This document shows, one piece after another, positions 35,181 to 47,573 of a stretch of 64,000 nt of DNA. The stretch is taken from contig JACMZG010001914.1 in NCBI GenBank assembly GCA_018340805.1, positions 17,196,854 through 17,260,853 on the forward strand. Direction: 5' to 3'. Origin of the DNA: Microvelia longipes. Its lineage: Eukaryota; Arthropoda; Insecta; Hemiptera; Veliidae. A program made the position numbers and the translations under genes. Position 1 is the first letter of the stretch, and every line of letters starts with the position of its first letter. The notes beneath the pieces were generated by a model. That model had not been told where the DNA came from, searched no databases, and worked only from the letters and a program-made list of their open reading frames with translations.

Positions 35181-35425
35181 TTATAACTTATACTTATAGT
35201 GAACGGATCGTATTTAATAAGAATTCTAACTCTAATCAGTATATAAATAATTCATAAATAAATAATAATTTAATTATTTTATTGAAGTAACACACACAAA
35301 GAAAAAAAAATCTATTTTTTTTACTTTTACAATATAGTTTGTAATTTCTCCCGGGACCCCCTAAAAACTCATTTGGGACCCACAAGGGGTCCCAGGACCC
35401 CTGGTTGGGAACCTCTGCCCTACAG

Positions 35426-35751
35426 TCTTACCGATTTTCCTGATTTATATTTTATTAAATATGTTAAATTTTTATGTACATGTTACTTAAAACAATACAC
35501 GTTATTGCATAAATGTTAAATATTATGTTAAACATCTATATCAAACATTCTAACAGATCGTGCTACAGTAATGACAATGCCTATCACAAGTAATAAGGTG
35601 TAGTAATTAGTAATGAAGTCCTATTATAGTATTAGTAAAGGGCTGTATAAATTTGACATGTTTGAGTGCATCCCTTTAGCATGAAGTTGACTTATATTAT
35701 GATTTCGCATTTACTATACTATCACCATGTACTACATTTTTGAATTCTTCA
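35426..35751. other. AT-rich spacer between hAT element and TA tract
   Basis: No feature recognised. Confidence 0.45.
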
Positions 35752-35765
35752 ATATATATATATAC

Positions 35766-35808
<43 letters not shown>

Positions 35809-35849
35809 TTTTTTATTATATATTTATATAATTATAATATATAAATATA

Positions 35850-35896
<47 letters not shown>

Positions 35897-35932
35897 TATA
35901 TATTATATATATATGTATGTATATTTTTATTA
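35752..35932. repeat. (TA)n microsatellite, very impure
   Basis: 181-bp TA-rich tract with TTTATATT and TAATTATA breaks. Confidence 0.95.
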
Positions 35933-36356
35933 ATATGTAATATTACCAAACATTATCATTTATGCTAATTATTATTTAATAACATTTTCTCTGAACTTAT
36001 TTTTGAAATCATAGAACATTATTATTGAAAAATTCTAATTATCTATTAATTAATTAACAGTTTGATTAAATGTGGAATATTTGATGCATCATGTTTAGTA
36101 AGTAATATGTAATTAACTTTTCAATTAAAAATAAATTATTATTAGTTAATCACGTAGCTTCTAAAAATTATAGGGAATTATATTGGTAATATTGCTTTTT
36201 ATCACTCATTGTAATGTGCCAGTATTACCGTGGCAACACTAGGACACGACAATAAATAATAAAATTAATAAAAAGGAAGAATATCACGTAATAATTTTTA
36301 TAATAAATAAATAATAATAATAAAGTTCATCCATGTGTTAACCGTTGACCCCAGTA

Positions 36357-36360
<4 letters not shown>
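35933..36360. other. AT-rich spacer
   Basis: No feature recognised. Confidence 0.45.
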
Positions 36361-36412
<52 letters not shown>

Positions 36413-36426
36413 ATATTATATAATAT

Positions 36427-36469
<43 letters not shown>
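36361..36469. repeat. (TA)n microsatellite, target of mariner-like element
   Basis: TA tract that ends exactly at the left end of the element at 36470. A matching tract continues at 38060, as expected if the element inserted at a TA within one tract. Confidence 0.97.
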
Positions 36470-36472
<3 letters not shown>

Positions 36473-38056
36473 GGTGTACAAATAAAACTCCCTTCCCGAA
36501 AGGAGGTGGTACTACAGCTAATTTCCAACAAAAAACTTCATATTAACTATGGTCCGATTCTCAACCGTTTTCCCACAAGGTCAAATTTCATGATTTTTTA
36601 AAACTCCTTGAATTGCATTCAGAAAATGGCATATATCTCAGAAAGTATCAACCTAGCTTCAAAATATTGAATTTGTTGGAAAGCTGAGGAAATTTCCTAT
36701 AAGACAACATGGTTGTTATATCCAAAAAGTATGTATTCAAGTGTCAAAAATAGGCATAACTCAAAATTTTTGACAAAAAATGAAAATTTTGAAACTTTTG
36801 ACGGAACATTGAAGCTTAATGACCCACTTTGAGAACCTCTTGTTGCTAGGAAAACTACCTTGAACACTCCTCTTTAAGGTGACACCCATAATTATACCCA
36901 TTTGTAGGGCTATTTTTTGAGTTAAGACTGATACAAACTCAAAAAACACCCAAAAATACAAGTTTTTTATTTCTTGTGAGTTAATCTATGGGGTCTTCAT
37001 TGTCGAAAGTTTTTTAATTATATTTTTTTTAAAATAAGGGATTTATAAACAATCAAAAATCCCTCCTGAGGATAGGTTGTGGTATTTTATGAATCAATTG
37101 CGTTTTTTTTATTCTTGGTCCAAAAGTAAATAGTATAATTGTGTTTAATTAGTCTATTAATTTTGTTTACAATCATATGGTTGGTTAAGATTAAAGTATA
37201 ACTCAGTTTATGTTTTGAAAAGTTATCATTTGGTTGCAGGCTTCTGGACTATAAGTTTGAAATTTACATTAATATTCTTAAGCAATCTATTCTAATATGC
37301 CAGTTTACACACCGGCAGAATATACTGCTATGATATGACGCACAGGCAGCAGTCAAAGAAAAATCAGGAACGTTTCCTGATAGAAATGTTCCTGAAAGAA
37401 AACTATTTAAACCACTTTTAGAAGATTTACTGACACAGGTTCAGTCAATCAAGACTCCATCAGGAGGGATTTTTGATAGTTTATAAATCCCTTATTTAAA
37501 AAAAAAATATAATTAAAAAACTTTCGACAATGAAGACCCCATAGATTAACTCACAAGAAATACAAAAAACTTGTATTTTTGGGTGTTTTTTGAGTTTGTA
37601 TCAGTCTAACTCAAAAATAGCCCTACAAATGGGTATAATTATGGGTGTCACCTTAAAGAGGAGTGTTCAAGGTAGTTTTCCCTAGCAACAAGAGGTTCTC
37701 AAAGTGGGTCATTAAGCTTCAATGTTCCGTCAAAAAGTTTCAAATTTTCATTTTTTGTCAAAAATTTTGAGTTATGCCTATTTTGACACTTGAATACATA
37801 CTTTTTGGATATAACAACCATGTTTCTTACATGAAATTTCCTCAGCTTTCCAACAAATTCAATATTTTGAAGCTAGGTTGTATACTTTCTGAGATATATG
37901 CCATTTTCTGAATGCAATTCAAGGAGTTTTAAAAATCATGAAATTTGACCTTGTGGGAAAACGGTTGAGAATCGGACCATAGTTAATATGAAGTTTTTTG
38001 TTGGAAATTAGCTGTAGTACCACCTCCTTTCGGGAAGGGAGTTTTTTTTGTACACC

Positions 38057-38059
<3 letters not shown>
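36470..38059 (+). mobile_element. Mariner-like DNA transposon with 600-bp terminal inverted repeats
   Basis: The ends are CAGGGTGTAC and GTACACCCTG, each directly flanked by TA. Arms of 600 bp (36470-37069 and 37460-38059) are inverted copies with few differences, far longer than the usual 20-250 bp of Tc1/mariner elements. The 390-bp interior holds a decayed start of a transposase-like protein. TA target preference and an N-terminal DUF4817-like segment are typical of insect mariner-like elements. The rest of the transposase is deleted. Reverse and forward frames inside the arms (for example 36761-36961) are not genes. Confidence 0.88.
37297..37455 (+). pseudogene. Decayed N-terminus of mariner-like transposase (DUF4817-like)
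   Basis: An ATG begins MPVYTPAEYTAMI and hits a TGA. In other frames TFPDRNVPERKLF and then FTDTGSVNQD follow. The order EYxxM, FPDRNVPxRKLF, TGSVN is that of the helix-turn-helix N-terminal domain (DUF4817) found in many arthropod transposon proteins. At least two frameshifts and one stop separate the pieces. No DDE catalytic domain is present. Confidence 0.72.
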
Positions 38060-38150
<91 letters not shown>

Positions 38151-38165
38151 CATATATATATATAT
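38060..38165. repeat. (TA)n microsatellite, right of mariner-like element
   Basis: Continuation of the tract split by the insertion at 36470-38059. Confidence 0.97.
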
Positions 38166-38693
38166 TCACCTTCTATCACGACCTTACAAAGAAAAATAAG
38201 CAATAGTTACCATAAATTATTAAATATTTTGAATAATTTATTAATTGATATGAGATATTCAAATCAATGAATTTTAATGAAAACCTAAAGTTAATTAAGT
38301 GTAACATTATTTAAAATTATTTCTCAATATACATATTTATGTAATTATACTGGTAACTCATGTTGGACGATATTAATTATGCATTAGGTTTTGTTGTCGT
38401 CTCTATTTAACGCGTAGGTGAAGTAAAGTTTATTTACTATTTTGCAATCATAACAGAGCTGTAATATTAGTTTTTATAGGGTCATCCCAAAGTCTAACCC
38501 TCCTTAAATTTTGAACAGTTTGACCTGAATCCAGAGGTATTTTTTGTCTGTAATGGGGCGACTTCATTTTAGTGGATTGACACACTTAAGGGTTCCCGCC
38601 AGTAATAAGCAAATCATTGCTTCATTGCTTAAAGGGATAACGTCCATTGCATAATATAAACGTTGCAAATATATTAAATATACGAGTGTAAAT
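38166..38693. other. AT-rich spacer
   Basis: No gene recognised. Confidence 0.45.
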
Positions 38694-38838
38694 AATCGTA
38701 TTTTTAAAATAATTAAATCTTCTTTTAAGTTTTAGCGAATTTTTAAAATGAAAATGACGCTTATGAGGTTGTTCGGATAACTTTATAAGCGAAATTGCCC
38801 GATGGAATTCACTAGTATAGGAAAAGAAAGAAAAGTAC
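38694..38838 (+). repeat. Dispersed repeat B, copy 2
   Basis: Nearly identical to 22911-23056 from AATCGTATTTTTAAAATAAT to AAAGAAAAGTAC. It abuts the 33-bp array directly. Confidence 0.85.
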
Positions 38839-38854
38839 CAAGACTTTACTTAAA

Positions 38855-39437
38855 TTGTAAAGGTAAATAGTAAGCTGTAAGGTAAATAGTAAGCTGTAAT
38901 GTAAATTAGTTAAGTAAATAGTAAGCTGTAAGGTAAATTAGTAAAGGTAAATAGTAAGCTGTAAGGTATAAGGTAAATAGTAAGCTGTAAGGTAAATTAG
39001 TAAAGGTAGTAAGCTGTAAGGTAAATTAGTTAAGGTAAATAGTAAGCTGTAAGGTAAATCAGTTAAGGTAAATAGTAAGCTGTAAGGTAAATTAGTAAAG
39101 GTAATATAAGCTGTAAGGTGTAGCTGTAAGTAAATTAGTTAAGGTAAATAAGCTGTAAGGTAACTAGTAAAAAAAAGGTAAATAACAGTAAGGTAAATAG
39201 TAAGCTGTAAGGTAAATAGTTAAGGTAAATAGTAAGCTGCTTAAGGTAAATTAGTAAGGTAATAGTAAGCTGTAAGGTAAGTAAATAGTAAGCTGTAAGG
39301 TAATTAGTAAAGGTAAATAGTAAGCTGTAAGGTAAATTAGTTAAGGTAAATAGTAAGCTGTAAGGTAAATTAGTAAAGGTAAATAGTAAGCTGTTAGGTA
39401 AATTAGCAAAGGTAAATAGTAAGCTGTAAGGTAAATT
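38855..39437 (+). repeat. 33-bp tandem array
   Basis: Units combine AGGTAAATAGTAAGCTGTA with AGGTAAATTAGTTA. About 17 units occur, with frequent half-unit losses and small deletions, notably at 39100-39300. The unit itself has an internal AGGTAAAT duplication. Confidence 0.92.
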
Positions 39438-39568
39438 AATAACTATATAAATTGATAACTATATTATTGTTACTTGAAAAAAAAAAATATTTTTCGACTA
39501 ATAGTCACTCTATATAAATATTTATCGCAATCAAGAATTTGATTTGATAAACCTTGTACCTAAAAAAT

Positions 39569-39700
39569 ATCTTTTTTACTTTTGCTCATTTAGACCGTAG
39601 GTGTATAGAAAAAGATTTGGGTTGGCGAAAAAATACGAAACTGGGATGTCACCGGAATTAATTGTTTCGGGTGTTTTTAAAACCTCCTGAGTGATTTTTA
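39569..39700 (+). repeat. Family A 5' fragment
   Basis: CTCATTTAGACCGTAGGTGTA to CCTCCTGAGTGATTTT, then replaced by repeat D. Confidence 0.75.
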
Positions 39701-39729
39701 TGCGGGGGATGGAATCGTTTACGTGCCGT

Positions 39730-39985
39730 CCCTCAAAAGGGACGTTAAGCCGGTGGTTCTGAGCCTGTGGGATGTAAGGTACTCGTAAAAGATCCCTATA
39801 CCTAAATGAACCTGTGTTTAGGCAAAATTAAGGACCCTCAATAGTAGCTCACATAAAATATATAGATGATTCTGTCTTATGTTTTCAAAAGCAGAAAAGC
39901 TAATTCTGACAGTGGGGCAAGTGTTGATTCTAGTTAAAGCTATTGAAACTTAAAATAAAGCCACGGCTCTTGAGTGAATAAGACT
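39730..39985 (+). repeat. Dispersed repeat D, uninterrupted copy
   Basis: Compare 2106-2700. It starts with the hairpin CGTCCCTCAAAAGGGACG and ends CACGGCTCTTGAGTGAATAAG at a TA tract. It represents the arrangement before the TA expansion and insertion seen in the first copy. Confidence 0.7.
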
Positions 39986-40020
39986 ATATATATATATTAT
40001 ATATATATAATATATATATT

Positions 40021-40057
<37 letters not shown>
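39985..40057. repeat. (TA)n-(TG)n microsatellite
   Basis: TA tract ending in seven TG units. Confidence 0.97.
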
Positions 40058-40930
40058 AACTCACTATTTGTTTCTCTTTGAGTATAATTGCGTCAATGGC
40101 ATGCTGCAAAGAATTTAATTAGTAGTTTACTTTTAGTCCAGTTGAAGCATGATTGTTTACTTTATTTGTAGTACGATTGTATTTGTAGCACCTTTTCGTT
40201 TGCTTTAAATTTAATTTCAACACAAATTTAAATGAGCGTCGTCCTGTTTTAAGAAATTCTTAAGGAATCAAAGAAACTTAAAATATGTCTTGTTTCACGC
40301 AACTAATGGATTTCTAACTGATTCCATTTATTCCAGCCGACTCAAGTATAACGTCACATCAGTTGTACAAAACGGCAATGTAATGGTATCTTTTCTCTAA
40401 TGGCACTTCACATTAATGATATTATGATAACCACAAAAAGCATCAAATTTGAAAAGTTTTCAAAACTAATATTAAACATAAAATACGTGTTGAATTTCTT
40501 TGTATGTTTATATTTATATAATGAATTATTCATCAAACTTTATATCATCCTTTATCCTGGGAAACTAATTTGATATAATTTCCATCTTGAATATAACTTG
40601 TGAGAGTAATTTTCATCTAAAAATTATTTTCTAAAAGAAAATGGATGAAGATGGAAAATTTTCCAGAAGTTTGTCAGGAAATATCGTATAAGCTAGAGAG
40701 TTTTAACTCTTGTTTCGTAAGCGTTAAAGCTTGTAAATGTTCTTATAAGTAAGCTTGTTTAAAGTCTGACAAAGTTCTCTAACTTGTGTTGCTCTAACCC
40801 TTACTGCCTTATTTGTAAAGAGCTTTAAAATGTCTTTTAAAAGGTTTTCAAATTCAATACTGAATTAAATTTTGTTCCATCGTTTTCCTCTTTTCAAGAA
40901 TGTTTACTTTTACGTATGATTAAGATGAAA
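40058..40930. other. AT-rich spacer
   Basis: No gene recognised. Confidence 0.4.
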
Positions 40931-41019
40931 TGTTTTTAGCGAATTTCCATCATGGAAATGACACTTATGAGGTTGTTCTGATGACGAGAGTGTAGAGAAG
41001 GGTGTAGGAGGATCGAGCA

Positions 41020-41023
41020 TATA

Positions 41024-41084
<61 letters not shown>
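41020..41084. repeat. (TA)n microsatellite after repeat B fragment
   Basis: It follows a repeat B fragment (40935-40975, TTTTTAGCGAATTTCC and GACACTTATGAGGTTGTTC) and a G-rich GGGTGTAGGAGGATC linker. Confidence 0.95.
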
Positions 41085-41966
41085 GAGTTTTTACCCTTCG
41101 AATTCGAATCGAGACAATACATAGCATATGGCGAGATGTGAGGTGGGGGGGGGAGTGTATGAAGCCAACTGTTTTGAGACCTTTATAAGAGTCGATAGTA
41201 TGGAAAGAAAACCTATATTCCTAACAACTCTCTGGCACTGATAATAATCTTTCGGTTGAAAGCCGGTCATACTTTATAAATATTTATATCAGTGGAAAGA
41301 CCTTTTTTATTTATTATTCCGATCTCGATGAACTCCACAGCGCCCATATTTTGAATCCTTATACATTTCTGCCTGTTAAAAAAAACTTTCGTCAACTTTT
41401 CCCGCTTATATCTTGTAAAATTATTTAAGGTTTGGATGTAAAAATTTAGAAATTATAATTAACTTGAAAGACCTTTCTTCGTTAAGTATTCAAGATTCTG
41501 AAAGAAAAACGTATTTTAAGGTAATGGTGTTTCTTCTCTTTTTCTGAATTTGACGCTAATTAAAATTAAAGCGTTTAACATTTTCTTGTTTCATACTTTA
41601 TTGATTAGTTAAACTTTATTTTCACAAAGTAAATTTTAGAGTGTTTTATATAAAAAAAAATATCGTACAAAATAATGGTTGTAGGCAAATGGAACAAATG
41701 GAATACACGCAGTATCTTTTCTTTCAAGGTTTTACAAATATTTGTTAATGGTTTAGTTGTATCTATTAAACCCCAGTAAAGGTGACAGAGGGCACAGATT
41801 AAACCTCTTTGTGTGTGCATAGGTCATTGGAGTAAAACCCTTCTTTAATGCATGCTCTTCTGAGCAATTTTAGAAAGTTTAATCACAATTCTGCCTTATA
41901 CTTAACACGATTTTATAATAGAATTTAATACACTGAGCATTATAATATTACAAAAGATATAAACTA
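41085..41966. other. AT-rich spacer
   Basis: Reverse frame at 41605-41820 has no recognisable domain. Confidence 0.4.
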
Positions 41967-42320
41967 AAAATCGGGTACGGGGTACCTCGGAGGTTTCCTC
42001 GGACTCGCTTTGCTCGTCCTCAGAATATACAATTCGCCAAATTAAACTCCACCATGTTTTCGGACTTGCTTCGCTCATTCTCAGATAGTAAATGTATCTG
42101 TTTCATTCTCAGCGGTCATCTATACAGCACTGACCTCCCTCAATGCTGCTTAACTTTTATGCTCCAACAAAAATCATGGATATACTTATCGTATTGAAAA
42201 AAAAAACTTTGTTTATTTATTTATTAAGTCAAAGTTTACACTTCTACTAAATTTCAAATCAATTGAATTATTTTCTAATATTTTATAATTTTTTAAAAAA
42301 CATACATAAGTCATTCCAGA
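41967..42320 (-). repeat. Family A 3' portion, reverse strand
   Basis: The reverse strand keeps the 5S-like segment (42112-42165), two hairpin motifs (complements of TCGGACTCGCTTTGCTCGTC and TCGGACTTGCTTCGCTC) and the GAGGTACCCCGTACCCGATT end. The 5' part is missing. Confidence 0.82.
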
Positions 42321-42660
42321 ATAGTACAAATATTCACACATATCCTGTGCATCAGCTTAGGTATGAAACCAAAAATAAAAACATACTAATGATACCAAAG
42401 CATAGAAATAACAAATATATAGTAGGTAATAAAGTTGTAGGAGTAAAACTTTATAATGGTCTAAATAGTAATATTAAAATTTGCCCTTAAAAAAATTTAT
42501 AAACAATTGAAAACTTTTCTTACGGAAAACATTTTATATAATATGAATGAGTTTTTTGAAATGTAAAGTTTAATTTCCTTTGTGTATATTTGTTTATTGA
42601 CAAGAACAGTGTCACTTTAAGCAGTGATCTCTGTTTAATTATTTATTATTTATCATTTAC
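42321..42660. other. AT-rich spacer before the satellite
   Basis: No feature recognised. Confidence 0.4.
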
Positions 42661-42663
42661 CTA

Positions 42664-45600
42664 GTACAAAAGTCAGGTGGAATACCTTGGATCTCCTTGC
42701 CGTAACACGAAACCTCATAAACACCTTGAATCTCTATACCGGTAAACTTCGGATCTCCTAGCCGTAATACGAAACCTCATTAAACACTTGAATCTCTATA
42801 CCATGGTACAAAGGTCAGGTGTAATACTTCGGATCTCCTAGCCGTAATACGAAACCCTCATTAAACACCTTGGATCTCTATACCATGGTACAAAAGTCAG
42901 GTGTAATACTTCGGATCTCCTAGCCGTAATACGAAACCCTCATTAACACCTTGGATCCTATACCATGGTACAAAAGTCAGGTGTAATACTTCGGATCTCC
43001 TAGCCGTAATACGAAACCCTCATTAAACACCTTGATCTCTATATCATGGTACAAAAGTCAGGTGTAATACTTCGGATCTCCTAGCCGTAATACGAAACCC
43101 TCATTAAACACTTGAATCTCTATACCATGGTACAAAATCAGGTGTAATACTTCGGATCTCCTAGCCGTAATACGAAACCCTCATTAAACACCTTGGATCT
43201 CTATACCATGGTACAAAAGTCAGGTGTAATACTTCGGATCTCCTAGCCGTAATACGAAACCCATTAAACACCTTGAATCTCTATACATGGTACAAAAGTC
43301 AGATGGAATACCTTGGATCTCCTAGCCGTACACGAACCCTCATTAAACTTCTTGAATCTCTATACCATGGTACAAAAGTCAGGTGTAATACTTCGGATCT
43401 CCTAGCCGTAATACGAAACCCTCATTAAAACTTCTTGAATCTCTATACCATGGTACAAAAGCCAGGTGTAATACTTCGGATCTCCTAGCCGTAATACGAA
43501 ACCCTCATTAAACACCCTTGAATCTCTATACATGGTACAAAAGCCAGGTGTAATACTTCGGATCTCCTAGCCGTAATACGAAACCTCATTAAACACTTGA
43601 ATCTCTATATCATGGTACAAAAGTCAGGTGTAATACTTCGGATCTCCTAGCCGTAATACGAAACCTCATTAAACACCTTGGATCTCTATACATGGTACAA
43701 AAGTCAGGTTAATACTTCGGATCTCCTAGCCGTAAATACGAAACCCCATTAAACACCTTGATCTCTATACCATGGTACAAAAGTCAGGTGTAATACTTCG
43801 GATCTCCTAGCCGTAATACGAAACCCTCATTAAACACCTTGGATCTCTATACCATGGTACAAAAGTCAGATGGAATACCTTGGATCTCCTAGCCGTAATA
43901 CGAAACCTCATTAAACACCTTGGATCTCTATACCATGGTACAAAAGTCAGGTGTAATCTTCGGATCTCCTAGCCGTAATACGAAACCCTCATTAAACACC
44001 TTGATCTCTATACATGGTACAAAAGTCAGTGTAATACTTCGGATCTCCTAGCCGTAATACGAAACCCTCATTAAACACCTTGAATCTCTATACCATGGTA
44101 CAAAAGTCAGGTGTAATACTTCGGATCTCCTAGCCGTAATACGAAACCCTCATTAAACACCTTGAATCTCTATATCATGGTACAAAAGTCAGATGGAATA
44201 CCTTGGATCTCCTAGCCGTAACACGACACCCTCATTAAACTTCTTGAATCTCTATACCATGGTACAAAAGTCAGGTGTAATACTTCGGATCTCCTAGCCG
44301 TAATACGAAACCCTCATTAAACTTCTTGAATCTCTATACCATGGTACAAAAGTCAGGTGTAATACTTCGGATCTCCTAGCCGTAATACGAAACCCTCATT
44401 AAACTTCTTGAATCTCTATACCATGGTACAAAAGTCAGGTGTAAACTTCGGATCTCCTAGCCGTAATACGAAACCCTCATTAACACCTTGGATCTCTATA
44501 CCATGGTACAAAAGTCAGGTGTAATACTTCGGATCTCCTAGCCGTAATACGAAACCCTCATTAAACACCTTGAATCTCTATATCATGGTACAAAAGTCAG
44601 ATGGAATACCTTGGATCTCCTAGCCGTAACACGAAACCTCATTAAACTTCTTGAATCTCTATACCATGGTACAAAAGTCAGGTGTATACTTCGGATCTCC
44701 TAGCCGTAATACGAAACCCTCATTAAACTTCTTGAATCTCTATACCATGGTACAAAAATCAGTGTAATACTTCGGATCTCCTAGCCGTAATACGAAACCC
44801 TCATTAAAACTTCTTGAATCTCTATACCATGGTACAAAAGCAGGTGTAATACTTCGGATCTCCTAGCCGTAATACGAAACCCTCATTAAACACCTTGAAT
44901 CTCTATGGTACAAATCAGGTGTAATACTTCGGATCTCCTAGCCGTAATACGAAACCCTCATTAAACTTCTTGAATCTCTATACATGGTACAAAAAGTCAG
45001 GTGTAATACTTCGGATCTCCTAGCCGTAATACGAAACCCTCATTAAACACCTTGATCTCTATACCATGGTACAAAAGTCAGGTGTAATACCGGATCTCCT
45101 AGCCGTAATACGAAACCCTCATTAAACCCTTGGATCTCTATACCATGGTACAAAAAGTCAGATGGAATACTTGGATCTCCTAGCCGTAATACGAAACCCT
45201 CATTAAACACCTTGGATCTCTATACCATGGTACAAAAGTCAGGTGTAATACTTCGGATCTCCTAGCCGTAATACGAAACCTCATTAAACACCTTGATCTC
45301 TATAATGGTACAAAAGTCAGGTGTATACTTCGGTCTCCTAGCCGTAATACGAAAACCCTCATTAAACACCTTGAATCTCTATATCATGGTACAAAAGTCA
45401 GATGGAATACCTTGGATCCTAGCCGTAACACGAACCCTCATTAAACTTCTTGAATCTCTATACCATGGTAAAAAGTCAGGTGTAATATCTCCTAGCCGTA
45501 GCCCTCATTAAACTTCTTGAATCTCTATACCATGGTATAAAAGTCAGGTGTAATACTTCGGATCTCCTAGCCGTAATACGAAACCCTCATTAAACTTCTT

Positions 45601-46140
45601 GAATCTCTATACCATGGTACAAAAGCCAGGTGTAATACTTCGGATCTCCTAGCCGTAATACGAAACCCTCATTAAACACCTTGAATCTCTATATCATGGT
45701 ACAAAAGTCAGGTGTAATACTTCGGATCTCCTAGCCGTACGGAATCGACAAAAGTCAGATGTACCTTGGATCTCCTAGCCGTACACCCTCATTAAACTTC
45801 TTGAATCTCTATACCATGGTATCAAATACTTCGGATCTCCTAGCCGTAATACGAAACCTCATTAAACTTCTTGAATCTCTATACCATGGTACAAGTCAGG
45901 TGTACTTCGATCTCCTAGCCGTAATACGAAACCCTCATTAAACTTCTTGAATCTCTATACCATGTACAAAAGCCAGGTGTAATACTTCGGATCTCCTAGC
46001 CTAATACGAAACCCTCATTAAAGAATCTCTATATCATGGTACAGATGGAATACCTTGGATCTCCTAGCCGTAACACGAAACCCTCATTAAAACCTTGAAT
46101 CTTATATCATGGTACAAAGTCAGATGGAATACCTTGGATT
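42664..46140 (+). repeat. 82-bp satellite array, about 42 units
   Basis: The unit contains GGTACAAAAGTCAGGTGTA, CTTCGGATCTCCTAGCCGTA, ATACGAAACCCTCATTAAAC and TTGAATCTCTATACC[AT]TGG. Its junction holds the palindrome TACCATGGTA. A second unit type has GATGGAATACCTTGG and CGTAACACG, and recurs at irregular intervals (about 42680, 43303, 43868, 44190, 44598, 45157, 45397, 46043, 46121). The last 700 bp are more degraded. Frames in it (45293-45511, 45759-45941) are repetitive and not genes. The unit is unlike neighbouring AT-rich DNA in composition. Confidence 0.97.
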
Positions 46141-46468
46141 TCTATAGGGCATGTTACGAATCCTAGGTTGCACGACTTTAGGACTTGAAACGAAAACTGA
46201 ATTGCATGTCCTGACCATGATACGAAAATTAATTGATAAGGACCGATTTTATAATACTACTTCAAGTATCTTTAAAAATAAACAAACAACTTACTAGCTA
46301 AATGTATCGGCATATATCTGTCTGTACCTGTAACACGTAAGAATTTGTAAATATACATGATTCAAAAAAGTAAATTGAGAATTTTACAAACTCGATTACA
46401 ACGTCAAAATTATTTTTATGAACATTATTCAATTAATACAAAAAATTGCTCTGTGGAGTAATCCAAGA
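46141..46468. other. Spacer after satellite
   Basis: No gene recognised. Confidence 0.4.
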
Positions 46469-46569
46469 ATAGGTAAATTAATAGTCTCCCCACTAAAAAG
46501 TAAATCTAATAACTAATCTAATAAATTATTAACATACTTTTTAGTAGAGAGACTATTTATGTACCTATT
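46469..46569. mobile_element. 101-bp foldback (MITE-like) element
   Basis: Arms of 35 bp (46469-46503 and 46535-46569) are inverted with few mismatches. The outer end is AATAGGTAAATTAATAGTC and the inner end CACTAAAAAGTA. No target-site duplication was identified. Confidence 0.7.
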
Positions 46570-47573
46570 ATTCAATTAGATTTTGGTATGTAGACCCTAA
46601 AGTAGGTGCACAAATTAAATAATATTTTATGCTAGCTGTTTCGATCTTTAAGGCTAGATATATGACTTAGAACTAGAGATATTTTTATAGATATTCGATT
46701 TTCTCGATTTAAGCAAATTTTCAAATGAGGTGGTTCGACATTTTTAAAATGCAATATATTTATTTAATAAATTATTAATTGTTAATTTTAAAGATACATG
46801 ATGAGCTAAGTGTAGTACCCCTTTTCTGATATAATTTTTCTTTTTTATTTTAAACGGGGATGTATATGATAACATTAGTTAATATTCATAAGACTTCAAG
46901 AGAGAAAGAAAGGTATTACAATTTTTAACCTTTCTTGACTCTTGTGATGCGCAACATTATTTATCTCAAAAGAAAATGCCTTGCAATAAATTTCCTCGGA
47001 AATCTCGTTATTTTTTTAAGATAATTTTTACCACCTAGTGAGTCTTTTATAAGGTCGGAAATGATGAAATATTTCATGCGAAGCCCCAATTCTAAAAGAG
47101 AGTAGTGTAGTTAAAAAGAAGAAAATGGGACGAAGCTTTTAGTTTGTAAAATAAGACGCTTTAGTAAGGCTGTTTTATATTCAACAGCAGATTTTTCTTT
47201 TATGCTACATTTTTTCCACCTTTAGTCAATTTTTGTCAACGAGCTAAGTAATTATTCAATTTATCTTCGTGTTTGAATTTTAAATTTATTTTTAATGTAA
47301 GCAGAGTATTATTTTATGTTAGAAGACTAGCACCATTTCAAGGTTTAATAATTTAAGTAAATATTTAAGTGAATAATTATTTAAATGAATTATCATAAAT
47401 GACGCTTATGAGGTTATTCGGATAAATGAAGCAGTATGGAGCTGGTAGTCGATTCCACTTGATAGTTGATTGGTAGTTGATTCCAAAAAATATTCATACT
47501 GTCGGAGTTTATTATATTTAAAGTTCTAAGTGAGGTTCATGACCTATTGCCTAGTGGACATAATAAAGTATTT
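46570..47573. other. AT-rich spacer with repeat B fragment
   Basis: A repeat B core (AAATGACGCTTATGAGGTTAT) lies near 47397. At 47440-47485 a GGTAGTCGATTCC/GGTAGTTGATTCC motif is duplicated. No gene. Confidence 0.45.

Larger units (their letters stand above)
34688..35417. mobile_element. hAT transposon remnant, 730 bp, exact ends and 8-bp TSD
   Basis: The left end CAGTGGTTCCCAACC and right end GGTTGGGAACCTCTG are terminal inverted repeats of the hAT type. They are flanked by a perfect 8-bp target-site duplication CCCTACAG (34680-34687 and 35418-35425), the length expected for hAT. Subterminal GGGACCCC stretches occur on both sides. A (TA)n tract has expanded inside, and the C-terminal end of a transposase survives on the reverse strand. 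Most of the transposase is missing, so the copy is non-autonomous. Confidence 0.95.

Noticed and set aside
45293..45941. Two repetitive frames in the satellite
   Set aside because: They are translations of the 82-bp unit kept open by indels.
42664..46140. CRISPR-like array
   Set aside because: The whole 82-bp unit repeats with no unique spacers, and the context is eukaryotic.
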